Of a stretch of DNA of 64,000 nucleotides, positions 46,965-59,480 are shown in pieces. Position 1 is the stretch's first letter. Every line of letters begins with the position of its first letter. Source of the stretch: Melampsora larici-populina 98AG31 (Eukaryota > Basidiomycota > Pucciniomycetes > Pucciniales > Melampsoraceae); assembly GCF_000204055.1 (NCBI RefSeq), contig NW_006768862.1:63885-127884 (forward strand), written 5' to 3'. Under the pieces are notes generated by a model. That model had not been told where the DNA came from. It saw only the letters and a program-made list of their open reading frames with translations, and made no database searches. Both the position numbers and the translations under genes were made by a program.

Positions 46965-49900
46965 CTAGGAATTGAAGTTGGTACTGACTAAGTTCCTCAG
47001 GCTGACAATCGAAACAGTCGCTTGAAGTATACCTAAGCTCCCTTCCTTGTTTTTCTTGAGTGCTATATGGCCAATGATATTTTGACTATCAATCACCTGT
47101 GGTTCCTCTGTTTGGTCATACACTATTGTGGCGTATAGCTTGGGATGGTTTTTATAAAAGTTCTTGGGTAAGTCTGTTGAGCTCAACGGGGCAAAGGGTG
47201 CTACTGAAACGAATGTTGTTGGGATGATAGCTGTACGAAAGTGAGAAATAACATATCCAAAACGATGCTCGCCACAGAGCTCATACTCAATCATACTGTT
47301 ACCTTCATGAACGGTGTGAACGCTAAAAGTTTTTCCAAGAAGTCGAAGCCGCTTGATGGTTTGAGCTGAATTTGGAAGTCTCTGACTTGATGGAGTAGTG
47401 TCATTGTCGAGGTTTGTGAAGTGGCCGTACCTCCCATCTAGGTTACAATTCAAGTATTCCACCCAGCTCTTGTATGTACTCGCATCTAAAGGTTTCTCTA
47501 CCGTCCACTTTTCATGGGGCGTCCCTGAAAGTCTTTCGATAACTTGAGCCTTGATTGATTGATTGGCTTGACTGAGAAAATTAGGTGCCCTGTCTATCAC
47601 CGCCTGAAAAAAGCCTCGACGAATGAAAGATGTACACATCGTCTTGTCCAAATTGTCTGTCACGAAATAAGATTTCAGTGATATTCGCGCTAAGGTGTTG
47701 AATGTTATGGTACTTACTCAAGTGATAGTTCTTGGGCAGATTAATCAATACACCATTCATTCGTTCCCCTGCCCAACTTGCTGTGTAAGTAGGAGGGCCA
47801 AGAAGGCTTGCAATTCGTGGTATATGTTGTGCAATATGAAGATTGGTCTTCACACTGACATCCGGCCAGTGCAACTGTATGTGTGTGCGGTAGTTTTTCA
47901 AAGTAGATGCTAACTGAACCCCATCATCGTGGCTGAATTTTCGAGACGCAGTTATATTGGCGATCTCACAAGCCTCTATTATACTTTGACACATTGCTTG
48001 GTGATTTAGATTTTCGGAGTGATATTTATCAGGGATGGTAGAAAGAACCATGTATACGGTGTATATCGAGAACCATTCGGAAGCCTTAGGTGTTCCGGCA
48101 CTCTTCATCCCTACGTTCTTTGGTGGGCGCGTCATCCATGTTGGAGTGACCACACGATCAATTGTTTCTTGTAAGTCAGCAAGGTCAGATAATGTAAATT
48201 TCAAGGGAGTTGCTATGTGATTGATACGCTGAGAGGGTGGTTCACATTCATTTGCTGCCATGTTATTTTGTAGCTTAGCACTTCTCTTGTAAGGAACTCG
48301 CTGATGCGGACCCCGAATGGTGGAGGCGGAATCTGATCCACTGTTGGGATTTGAATTTTCTTGGTTGACTCTTCGCTGACGGATGACCTTTTTCTTGACC
48401 GGGCCAGTGCTAGTGCCAGTGTTTGCTCTGGATGCCAGGCGCATAGACCTCCTGGGTTTTAACTGGGTCGGGACTGATTGATTTTCACCATCAGAGGCAA
48501 TCTGGAGTTCAGAGTCGCTATACGTAGCAGGAATAGCTGTCCTGCTTCGTTTTATAACATCAAGCCTGTTTGTCGAGTTCCACGAAGACATGTTACGCTT
48601 TCTGAGAATTGGAATCCAGTCAGTATCCTGGCTATGAAGGCAGCGCTTATTAACTTACTGAGTTGATCCGCGTATATTTTCAGTGATGGTTGAATCAGAA
48701 CCTACTGAGATGGATGCCTCGTAACCGCCATCTACTGAAGACTCTCTTTGAGTTGTCGATATGGAAGATCTCGATGTGGAAGCGGATAGCTCTGGATCAG
48801 CAAGAGCTGACAAGATTTGGTGACCGTCTCTGGAAATTGGATTGACCGGGGTATTTTCTGTGCATTCTTGACTATCAGAAGGGCCAGGAGAACATCGAGC
48901 TTTCAAAGCAGCAGACGCGTGCATTGCCTTCAATTTGTCTCCAGCCTCTATCATCCCAAGACAAGAAGTCGCGTGGTCTGACAGCATTCCTAAGAGGATA
49001 CAATGCATTACGTCGACGGTGATAAAATCTATAGGCTGCCAATACGGTAGCTCGGAAAGAACAGTCCATCGCAGGCCGAAATTGCGAAAGATCTTGTTTT
49101 GCTGTCCGAGGGATGTCGCGTTCTGCCATTCATTCGAATGCTGCTGATGATTCAGCCTTTCAGGCCATTTTTCAATATCGAGTTTGGTGAGATCCGCTCT
49201 CAATAGTGCACAGTGTGCGCAGAACATCGTAGCTGAGTGCCCAGCTAAACCAGTCACCTTTCTCATAGCAGGAAGGTCAGCCATTATTGGCCAAATTGCC
49301 GCCCGTATTACACGGCCGTTTTGGTGCCTTTGAGTTGATGTAAAGAAGATTCCGCTCCATAATTATTGGAACTGAGATACCAAAGGCTTCAAGAGATGGT
49401 TGATTTGTTCCAACTTAGGTTCGTGTGGACCGGGAATTATTGCAAACAGGAAGGTATATTCCGCTTTGTATCGCATGTTGGGTGGTAGATTGAGGCAAAT
49501 CAAAAGGAGGGTTCCACTGGAGATATGTCGTTTGGCTGATCGTCCGTGGGGGTTGAACCAGTCGCAGTAGAGTCCAAAAACCAGATTACCACTGGTCAAT
49601 GTGTAGGGTTTGTCTTGATCTCCAAACGTCTTCCAGATTTCGCCATCCCATATATCGGTCATGGTTGAAGCATCAGAAGGCTGTGATCGTAGAAGAGGCG
49701 CATCAAGTGAGTCCTCAAAGCCAGGCAAGAACATCATCTTCGCCAACCATGTTTTGAGTGACTGGTAGTGAAAAAGACGGAGCGCCTTTGGTTTCGAGTC
49801 AGTTGTGTAAAGTCGTGTGTTACATTTGCTGCGAAGAACCTTTTTAAGTTCTTGTTTCAATTGAGTCGGGTCTTTCAGAAATCGCATTGCATCACAGTGC

Positions 49901-50870
49901 AGCTTGACGTTTGGCTGTTCTTCAGTGACTGCTGTCCCATGAATAGCAAAACATTCAGGGCAGCAGACCTCGGAAGCTAGATCGACGTCCAGATTAAGCA
50001 TTTCGTATAACTTTGGAACGGTTGTTGGGATACCTTCCCAGTACCTATGGCCATTATGATTGTTCTCGATTGCGCACTGACGAGCCTGTAATTTAGCCAT
50101 ATGTAGTGCTGACCGGCTTGAACGCTCGCTTGCACCTCTTAATATACTGGACTGGGCGATTTGCAAAAGTGAGATCATTATGGAGGGACGAAGAAGATAG
50201 ACCTCCTGCATTCGAAAAGCATCGGTACAGAATTTGCTCAAGTGTGAGATTTCGTGGTGACAGGGAGGTTCATCTTGCACATTATCAACCTCGAAAGTGC
50301 TTCCTCGACGGCCTCGGCGGTCACGAGAAGACAGGACAAGATCATCATGATAAAGATGATGATTCGTTAAGTTTGTTGAACGACGTATTTGCGGCGTTAT
50401 ATCGCCAGTGCTTAAGGACCTTCGGCGGGCCTGAAGACATTTCCAAATTCCAATCAATTCACAGCTTGATATTTGGTTGCTGATGCATTGAATGTGAATT
50501 TTGAGCTTACGTATGATGGTTTTCCTTGGATCCCAATCCTACCAGCGTTTGGTCCCGTACTACTGATACCACGTACATCAGTAGAGTGACCAAGTCTTCC
50601 GCGAGAACTAAGACTACTACTGTCGCTAAAATGACGGGGTGGTTGTTGACGAAGCCTGCGAACTTGTAAGTCGTGAATCCTTCCGTTGGTAAGGTTCCTT
50701 GCTTTTCCTGAATACGTTACACCTTCGTATTTAAATTTTTCGGCTGAGCACTTCAGCTCAGTACAAGTACACACCAGTAGGGAACCCAATGTGTACGATG
50801 AATCCATTAAGATGTTGATCGAATAGGTCTGTAAGCATATGTTGAGATAGTTGGGGAGTGCGTGGATCAC
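46965..50870 (-). pseudogene. Tnp2/CACTA (En/Spm) transposase, nearly complete, one nonsense codon
   Basis: Exons are 50870-50511 (a better start is Met at 50807), 50430-48659, 48601-47718 and 47656-46965, with GT..AG borders and matching phases. The N-terminus has cysteines CTCTELKC. The Tnp2 core begins with CCPECFAIHG, continues GNLVFGLYCDWFNPHGR and IPGPHEPKLEQINHLL, then ADLPAMRKVTGLAGHSATMF with CAHC, and DFITVDVMHCILLGML. The DUF4218-like part has NLHIAQHIPRIASLLGPP and WAGERMNGVLINLPKNYH. These proteins cut CACTA element ends. A TAA at 49363-49365 interrupts the second exon between VSQFQ and LWSGIFF, with the frame fully open on both sides. This suggests a recent loss, or a read-through or sequencing issue. 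Full terminal repeats were not found. Confidence 0.85.
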
Positions 50871-51757
50871 GAAGAGTCAAGACAGATTAGTTGAATGAAA
50901 TGAACAACATACAAATAGTCAAATGGTCTCCTAATGTGTGACAAAGGGAACTGATAAAACCGATGTCGGGCTGCTAGCTACATAGGCTCTGTACAGCTCT
51001 GTACTACCGGCTACATACTTTCCTCAATATTCTGTGGTCAAGTCATAGGTACAGATCCATTTAAGCTTCATAGTGTGTGATCTACAAAGGGCTGATTAAA
51101 GGTCTGTCAGAATTTAAAATACAATTTCATTTGGACATGTTTTGATCTTCCTCCTCAACAAAATGATTGGAGTGAGAACTTAGAAGTAATCAAAAATATA
51201 TCACGAGTTTAGGATGAGGTTACAAGGGTGTCTTTTGGTGCTACATGTCTTGTCACAGTGCCCGTTGGATGCGACCTCGACGTCGAGGTCACGACGTTGT
51301 CTTCTACTCGACAATTTTCTTTTTTAAAGATGCATTTTAGGTCCTTGACTCTTCATTATCTATGAAGTATTTGCTCGAGTGGGGGTGAAGGTTTCTGGTC
51401 ATGTCTTGATCATCCAGCAGAAAAAACGAAGTTGGTCGTCAACTTGCAAAGGTGGCAACTTTAACAAATGATGTTCATTGATGATACAACTCACATAGCA
51501 TAGCGCAGGCTTCTAAGGAGATTGTAGGCAACTTGAAAAAAATATAAAGAATCAAATTTGTATTCACAAGGAAAAAGAAACACACTAAGCAAGAGTAGAA
51601 GACAAGATTGAAAATTTATATAAATCAAAATATATACAAAGAAAAAGTGACTGGGAAAGAGTGATAGCCTTGAGATTCAACGTAAGAGAGTGCGAGTGTA
51701 AAGATAGTATATGCACCTCTTTATGCAGTTCCGGACTATATGAGAATTAACCTCTTG
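50871..51757. other. Spacer between the transposase and gene B, with a second palindromic end-like block
   Basis: At 51254-51290 the block CACAGTGCCCG + GACCTCGACGTCGAGGTC repeats that at 45223. Both point the same way, so they are not a terminal inverted pair. No gene is seen. Confidence 0.45.
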
Positions 51758-53117
51758 CTAAGCACTCCAACGCCTTTGGTAACCGCTGACAGAAGGACAC
51801 AATCGAAAATGAAGTGTTCCTTGCGCCACACCCTCAACATTCTCAATAATATCCTTCATAAACTCATCAATTTTCTCTTTGCAGTTGCATAAGACACAAG
51901 CGTTTGGATATGAACCTGTGTAGTTGAAGGCAAAAGGGATATCAGCTTTAGAAACTTAGAAAACATACATGGACCATGAATAAAGAAGTGTAACAGACCA
52001 TTTGGCTGCTGAATGAAAACTTCGACTTGTGGAGGTTCGGGAGACGATCTTACAACATCAAATGCACCGTCTACCACGACATCAGGAAAGTCTATTTGTC
52101 GGAAATCATTTCACTATCAGATTCATCTTTGGAGATACTGTTCTCAAATTTATAAAGAAGTTCAACATACCATTTGGCTGCTCAAAGAAAACTTCCACTT
52201 GTGGAGGTCCAGGAGCCGATCTTACAGCATCAAATGCACTGTCTACCATCACATCAGGAGGGTCTATAATCATGGCGTGATCAGATAGGTTGTCGGAAAG
52301 CATATAACTATCAGATTCATCTTCGGAGATACTGTTCTCAGATTCGTCCTCGGAAGTCATATTGGTTGCAGATTCGTAGTCAGGGGTCATATTGTTCTCA
52401 AATTCGTCCTCAGAGATCATATCGGTTTCAGATTCATCATCAGAAGTCGTATTGTTATCAGACTCGCTGGCGGAATTATTGATTTGTGGACGTTTATGAA
52501 TTGGTGCCACTGTGACTAAATAAAACATGCAAGGTCAGTGAGCGCATATTCACACACATATTAACATGCGATCAGGGGAAGAATCCTGACGTACCTTTAG
52601 GTTTCTCATCAAACTCTTCGACTGCCTGGCGCTCTAGCGAGGCGCTTCCAGGCTCAATTAGCCTCCCTGCTTCCAAGATAGGCTCAGGCGTGTTCGGATC
52701 AGCAAGCGTTGGAAAGTATTCGATTTGGTCATGGTGTGACTCGTTCGCCTGGTCTGCCATTGGCATGGCCTCAGATGCGATCACATAAGGCGGAGCCGAG
52801 AGGGACGGAGCAGGGTAAGGATCAGCTGGACTCATTGTATGGGTGAGCTTGTGACTGATCGTGATTGAGATGTTGCTTGAAAGCCCTTCAGAAGTTCCAA
52901 ACATTGAAGTCGGATTCATAGTGGAAATAGTGGCTGTGTTAAGTTGGCTTGTGGTCGTGGCGCTATGCATGTCATCATATGACACCGAGCTCATAATTTC
53001 CGCGCTACTTGATATGCCAAAGGTATTGCAAATCGGGAAGTCGATGGTGAATTCATAAGCTGATTGAGTTGAGGAGGTATATTGTGATTGATGCCTGCGA
53101 CCTCGACGAGCCTCCAT
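51758..53117 (-). CDS. Modular repeat gene B: 4 phase-1 exons, 372 aa, acidic repeats and C-x-C terminus
   Basis: Exons 53117-52595, 52515-52171, 52091-51999 and 51915-51758 sum to 1,119 nt (373 codons), with TAG at 51758-51760. All three introns fall after the first base of a codon (phase 1). Exon 1 begins basic (EARRGRRHQ) and is Ser/Thr-rich. Exon 2 is an acidic repeat array (variants of TSEDESEN..) ending in DPPDVMVDSAFDAVRSAPGP and QVEVFFEQPN. Exon 3 (93 nt, 31 aa) is a near copy of that end. Exon 4 has CVLCNCKEKIDEFMKDIIEN, similar to the last exon of gene A. No signal peptide or membrane segment is present. I do not recognise a family; a TnpA-like accessory protein of a CACTA element is one alternative. 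Confidence 0.65.
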
Positions 53118-54906
53118 TATCTTTTTTAGAAAAATACAGAGTCAGTTCAAGATATGACCACGATCTGAAGGCCACCAACGTACAAGCCCATTGTGTTGCC
53201 TTCGATATGCGTTTCTTGAGAGAGCGAAAGAGATTGGTGAAGGCCGTCATTCTTGAAATGATATGTCAGAACTAACTCAAAGCTAGAGAAAATGATGAAA
53301 AGCAATAGAAAATATCACAAAAAATTGGTAGGGTACAGGAGGGTAAAGGATGCAACACAGAGGAGAAAGGCTCTAGAAAAATACGTGAATCAATAAGAAA
53401 TATGATGAAGAGAGTGATGAACGGCTTGTGCAAGAGTGGAGAAGAGAAGAGGGAGAAGGCAAATATATATGAAGAAAATCGACGACGTGATTTTTGACCC
53501 TCAGAGGGCTTTGTACTTAGCTTGTGCATCAAGAGCAGAAACGATCAAAGGGAGGTCTTACTGAATCTCGACCAGTGAGAGAAAAACAGATGGATGAAAG
53601 ATACGGTGAAGATAACGGCCACGATTCTTAAAGGCAAACAGTCACTATTTCAAAAAAAGAAGAATCTTTCGGACAAGGTTCAGATTGTGAAAGGGTAATT
53701 ACCAGTGATAATGGAAGAACTACGAGCACTAGGGATGGATTCTACAATGGAAGAAAGAAAGATTTGTAGATTCTCCAATCGATATGTAAAAAAAAGAAAA
53801 GAATATGCAAAAGATCGAACTGAAAATGTGAGGACTATGGGATATACATAGGGTCCAAAAACGGGAGCCGTACAAGGGGGAGACTATTTGGTACCATTGC
53901 TAATTTACAGCTCACATCTTTGTTTGGATTGCGCCTGAGTAAGCACCCGAGCACCGGCTGATGTCATCCGCCCGGCAGCCATGTTTCTCAGAGTTTTTTG
54001 AACGGTTCAAGAGTTCTATCTATGATGTTCTCTCAAAGCTATTGTAGTAGCTTGTACACACACTTGAATGCAAGTTTATGATCAAGATATCCTCGAGAGA
54101 AGTAAAAACAAATTAGAAAAAGGTGTTTTTCTTGAGGTTTATGACATATTGAAGTGTTATTTTACTTTCCTTCATGCCAAAGAGTATATGTATAGAACTC
54201 ATTGACTTGACGACGTGAAGGTACATATAAGAGTCATTTTTTGTAAAAATCATTCATGTTTTACATTATTATAGTTGGTCATAAGACATCTCACAATTAG
54301 ATTGTTTGGATCAAAAGTGCATGAGTTATCCCAATTAAAATTCAAAAAAGATCTAGTTTTCGAAAGAGCCTCTCAAAGATTTTGAAGAGATCTATATAAC
54401 AATCATCACTGACCATAGTTTTTGAGATCTTTCAACTCCATGAACACTTCGGCTAGTCTGTCTTCACTTTTCTTTTCTTTATTGAAATGGCTAATTATTA
54501 ATCTCTAATGCAGTTTCGGCCACATCTTTCCTCTGAGGCAAGTCACAGTATGCTCTACACATATCAAGCGAGTTGATGCATGGCTACTATACCGGATCAC
54601 TTATTTTTAGTCGTAAACATGATTTCCAAATCCATTGAGGCACATTAGATTGTCTTGACCTTTGGTCTCAAAACCACACCGTACAGAGAGGCTCAACAGG
54701 GCGATTACAGACGTGATGAAAACAGAAACTTCAGATTGTATGAGTAAAATTTTGAGTAAAGAGATATCTGGTTGTGTACACAGCAGCGGCCAAACGGAAA
54801 CTTCAAATTGTACGAGTTAAATTTTGAATAAAGCGATCTCTGGTTATATACACAGCAGCGACCAAGATGAGCAGAGAAAATTACATGTATTGATAAATTG
54901 CCGAGC
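53118..54906. other. Upstream of gene B / downstream of gene A, no gene seen
   Basis: Purine-rich on the plus strand around 53280-53470 (CT-rich on the minus strand, as often upstream of fungal start codons). The rest is AT-rich and without recognisable coding sequence. Confidence 0.4.
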
Positions 54907-56738
54907 TCAGTTCTTAAAATGCATGAGAACTTTCGTTATACGTTCAAAGTGAATATGCATTTCTTCCAACAGACCCTCCATAATTTGATGACAGCTGCAT
55001 TTCGAAGCTGAATGTGAATGTACAAGACATCAATTGAGGATTTCCATTTGGTAGACCGAGTTTGAGGGGATACTTACAATCACGATCAGAGGTGTTCTCG
55101 TATGAGTCGCGCGATGAGGTGGGAGATGGCTGTCCATGATAGTCGGTAGGAGAAGTGGCTGATGTGGGAGCAATTGAAGGAGTCAGGAACTTGAGGGCCG
55201 GATCAATGGATTCCTCAACACCCCCAAAGACTGGCCTAGACAAAAGACCACGATTTGAGCCGCGCAATGAGGTGGGAGATGGCTGTCCAGGATAGTCGGT
55301 AGGAGAAGTGGCTGATGTGGGAGCAATTGAAGGAGTCAGGAACTTGAGGGCCGGATCAATGGATTCCTCAACACCCCCAAAGACTGGACTAGACAAAAGA
55401 CCGCGATTATTGTCGGTAGGAGGAGTGGCTAATGTGGGAGCAATTGGAGGAGTCAGGATCTTGAGGGCCGGATCAATGGATTCCTCAACACCCCCGAAGA
55501 CTGGACTGGTCAAAAGACTGTGGCTGTCCGTGGGTTGATTGATATCTGGGGTGTTGAGGATGCTTCTCTTTCGATTTCGATTGTAAGGGCTCTCTTTGAC
55601 TAAAAGTAAACACGTCATTTGGGGAAAAAGTCACATATCTTGATGGAGGTTGCATACCTTGAGACCCAAACTCGAGAGCATCTAATACCGGTCTCCTTAC
55701 ACGATTGATGCCAGGTTTAGAATTGGATGGATGAATTGAGAAGATCTGGCTGCCGTTGTCTTCGATCCTGTGTTGCTTGGTTGGCCGGACTACAACAAAA
55801 AGGTTGGTTATTGAAGTGCAATCCACATATGTGGCACCAAACTCACGGTCAAAACCCTCAACAATAGAAAGAGATCTACGCCTTTTTAAAGTAGGACTAC
55901 GAGCTTCATCTGTAGTCACGAATTCGAAAGTTGTTTGTTGTTTGGGAAGTGTGAGAAAAACAGAGACACACATTGAGATTCAAAAAGTGGAATGTCAGCG
56001 TTAGAGTACATACTATGCCGCTTAAGAGTTCGAAGTCTGTCAAGTTTGAATCACCTTCTTGAAACATATATATTCCAGCTGGTGGTGACTCCAACATAAG
56101 GAACCGGTGCTGTGAGAAGGTGTCCGTAGAGCTATGATCAGACATGACCTCAGACCAATCGGCGGTGTCCATGGTGGCTGATAATGTGTAAATCAACAAT
56201 CGTAAATCAAAATTAAAGCAGTGAAACATCAAGAACTTACCATTGAGCTCATTTTTAAACTCGGACCACTTGACTGGGTCTGATAGACTGTCGCTTATTG
56301 ACTGACTATCAGTATTTTGAAACCTAGTCTTTGCGTGTTTTGCTGGGAATTTATTGCTTGTGTCGGTGACTACAGAAAATAACGGAGGCATAAGAACTTC
56401 AACACTTCATTTGGAACACCTCAAATGAACAAACCTCCAGAGATGGCGGAGAGGCGTCTTTTGAGACTCGATGAGGTCAATTGGGAACTTGAAGCGGCAA
56501 TACCTTTGATTAAAAGTCAATCAATTAGTATTCTTTTTGAATGATAATCACATCAGATCTTACAATTGTGAGATGGCTGGGTCATTCTTGTCACTCCCTC
56601 ATTTAAAATTGAGCCACTACTAGTGTCAAAATTAACATCAGCGAGTGACATCTTTGGAATACAGCTAGGTCGACCAGAGCGATGCGGAATTCGAGAATAT
56701 ACACGGCGCCCATGGTAACTGCCTACGATTTTTGACAT
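54907..56738 (-). CDS. Modular repeat gene A: 8 phase-1 exons, 437 aa
   Basis: Exons 56738-56564, 56503-56435, 56369-56241, 56177-56055, 55909-55847, 55789-55658, 55599-55078 and 55007-54907 total 1,314 nt (438 codons) with TGA at 54907-54909. Every one of the seven introns is phase 1. Exon 1 is basic (YHGRRVYSRIPHRSGRP); exons 2 and 5 carry KRRLS/KRRRSLS; exon 7 holds three copies of a unit with SPVFGGVEESIDPALKFLTP; exon 8 is KCSCHQIMEGLLEEM plus a helical tail. The protein is Ser/Pro-rich, with no signal peptide or membrane span, and probably nuclear by its basic clusters. An open stretch upstream (57120-56809) may be an extra 5' exon but did not fit in frame. The exon 4 donor (GAAG|GTGATT) was chosen because the alternative breaks the frame. 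I do not recognise the family. Confidence 0.7.
55095..55520 (-). repeat. Three intragenic repeats in gene A exon 7 (156 and 117 bp spacing)
   Basis: The string GTCGGTAGGAG[A/G]AGTGGCT (plus strand) occurs near 55141, 55297 and 55414. Units share about 95 percent identity by eye. The middle spacing lacks a 39-bp sub-block. Each unit length is a multiple of three, so the frame is kept. Confidence 0.8.
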
Positions 56739-57120
56739 GTTAATCAAATAGATAGTTGTTGGACTGTGATTAAATGACAATAAATTGAGAGCTAAAACAA
56801 GCAAGAACGAGTTCGCCGGGCTTTGAACGTTGGATATATCCTACTTGTGGAACATGGAGAAAGTTGTTAGGAAGCGTGTAGATGCGATGTTTAAATACAA
56901 AAGAATCACACATACCAAGCTCTCTGCCTTGCGATGGTGGTTCAGCAAGAATGTCATGTTGTTTGCGAGGAAGTCGACCGAGATTCGCAGAACAAAGGTC
57001 ATCATTTGCCCTTCTTGAGTGAACCAGGGACTTGCGGAGTTGTGATTTGCCAATGGGAAAAGGGCCTGCATGCTGATCTCCCACAAGAATGGGCATCAGA
57101 ATAAAGTCAAGACTGGACAA

Positions 57121-57540
57121 GAGAAAAGAAGAGAAGGTTGTAAGGGTGAATGACCGTTATTGTAGGTTAGTGTTAGAGGAGTTGAGCGTCTTTGCCACGG
57201 TTAGAGTGTGTCTGTGCAGCCCATGTTGAATACAGTGTAGATATGTAGAGAGCAACGGTTTATTCAAAGGGGACTGATGCTAGAATTGTAAGTATCATGC
57301 AGGGCTTATGGAAATGATGGACGAATTCAACCTCCACTCATCTGTAGTGGGATTTGAGAGGATTTGAGACGTTTAGAATGTAGAGCTTGTGTTTATGCTG
57401 AAGACGTGTTCGAGGATGCTTTGGGGCTGGGCTGAGATCGGGGTTGTGGTAAATACTTTGGCTTGACACCGAAGGACCGGCTATTTCACGGCCCCGCGGG
57501 GTGTACGGGGGGCTTTTCGGGTCTTGGCAGTTGTGTCACA
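57121..57540. other. Upstream region of gene A, no gene seen
   Basis: Includes a short GC-rich palindrome-rich patch (CACGGCCCCGCGGGGTG, 57487-57503). It may hold the promoter of gene A. Confidence 0.35.
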
Positions 57541-59480
57541 TCAAATTTGATGTGATCCCCGAGTATAGTTTAAATATGAGATATAAGGGTACATATTTAA
57601 ATTGATTATATAACGGTATTGGGCTCAATTATTAATTTTGAATGAGAGTGATGTATGTATATGGTATATGAGATATAAGGGTACACTTTTAAATTGATGT
57701 AAAGGTATTGAGCTCACTCTCAATTCATGTTCTCAAGTACCCTTATACGTATATTATTTCATTAATTTAATATACACCACTCAAATTCATCACACTTACT
57801 ACCCTTATATATATATTTAAAGTAATCCCATTTCAAAACATAAAATTCACCATACCCTTATACTCATTTCATTAATTTGTTATACACCACTCAAATTCAC
57901 CATACCCCTCATTTCATTAATTTGATATACACCACTCAAATTCACCATACCCTTATACGTATATTATTTCATTAATTTAATATACACCACTCAAATTCAT
58001 CACACTTACTACCCTTATATATATATTTAAAGTTATCCCATTTCAAAACATAAAATTCACCATACCCTTATACTCATTTCATTAATTTGATATACACCAC
58101 TCAAATTCACCATACCCTTATACGTATATTATTTCATTAATTTAATATACACCACTCAAATTCATCACACTTACTACCCTTATATATATATTTAAAGTTA
58201 TCCCATTTCAAAACATAAAATTCATCATCCCTTATATTCATTTTCATTTTACACAACTCCACTACTCACCTCTGAACGATGAAACTCAAAATTCATCCTA
58301 CCAAAGGTATTTTGGGCTAAATCCAGTATTCTGCCCTTATCAATTGATTAATTTTCGAAACACAAAATTCATCATCCCTCTCATCAAAATCAATTCTACA
58401 CAACTCCACTACTCACCTCTGAATGCATCACATTACCCTTACACACACTCTAGTCTCTACCCTCTGAATTTCAAAACTCAGGTCATACCAGTAAAGGTAT
58501 TACTAAATTCAGTACTCAAGATTCATTCCCGTACCCTTATTAATTATTCCCGTACCATTATTAATTTAATAGATGCGCTCCACCACTGAAAATTCATTTC
58601 ACTGCCCTTACATGTATATTCAGAATCCATTCCATCACCCTTATATTGATTCAATACACACATACATACACTTCACCACTCAATTCTAGATTTTGAAATT
58701 TCATACACACACTCAGCCACTCACCTCTGAATCAAAAACTCAAAGTTCATTCCAGCTAAATCCAGTACTCCAAATTCACTTACCCTTATATTAATTTAAT
58801 ACATACCCCGAACAATAAAAATCATATCCATCGTGCTTATAATTACATTCAAAATTCATCCCATAACCCTCATTTTGATCCAATACACACATACATACAC
58901 TTCACCACTCAAGTCTGGATTTCAAAACTCAAATATCCTTATATTAATTTAATTACATGCACTCCACCACTCAAAATTCATCCCAATACATACGCTTCAC
59001 CACTCAAGTCTAGATTTCAAAACTCAAATACTCATTGCAGTACATACATACTCTTTATGTTTTTCATACACACACCACTCACCTCTGAACTTCGAAACTC
59101 AAAGTTCATCCCCGCTAAATCCAGTCCTCGAAATTCACTTACCTTTATATTAATTCAATACAGAACTCCACCAAAATTCATTTCGAGTGGCCTTGTATAC
59201 ATATTCAAAATTCATCCCATTACCTTCATATCAATCAACTATGTATGTACACACATACATACAACTTCACCACCCAAATCTGGTTTTTGAAACTCAAAAT
59301 TCATTTTAGTACCCGGTATATCGATTATACACACACTCTACCACTCACCTCTGACTGCCAAACCCAAAGTTAATTCCACCAATCAAATATAAATTTTGAA
59401 ACCCAAAGTCTATTCCAGCAAACGTATTGGGGCAAATTCAGATGTACATACACTCACAGTTTATCCCAGTACCCTATCAC
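57541..59480. repeat. AT-rich satellite-like block between divergent genes
   Basis: The core has three copies of a unit starting ACCCTTATACGTATATTATT at 57739, 57949 and 58114 (spacings 210 and 165, the first with an extra internal sub-unit). These contain repeated ATACACCACTCAAATTCA and CATTAATTTGATATACACC. From 58230 to 59480 the same words (CACCACTCA, AAAATTCATCCC, ACCCTTATA, CCTCTGAA) persist in degenerate form. Non-coding. Confidence 0.75.

Noticed and set aside
45223..51290. Palindromic blocks as the terminal inverted repeats of the Tnp2 element
   Set aside because: Both copies have the same orientation and no matching 3-bp duplication was found.
51758..56738. Secreted effector genes
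   Set aside because: Starts MEARRGRRHQ and MSKIVGSYHGRR lack a hydrophobic signal sequence.
57541..59480. Centromere or telomere repeat
   Set aside because: Too short, irregular and surrounded by genes; nothing in the sequence requires that role.
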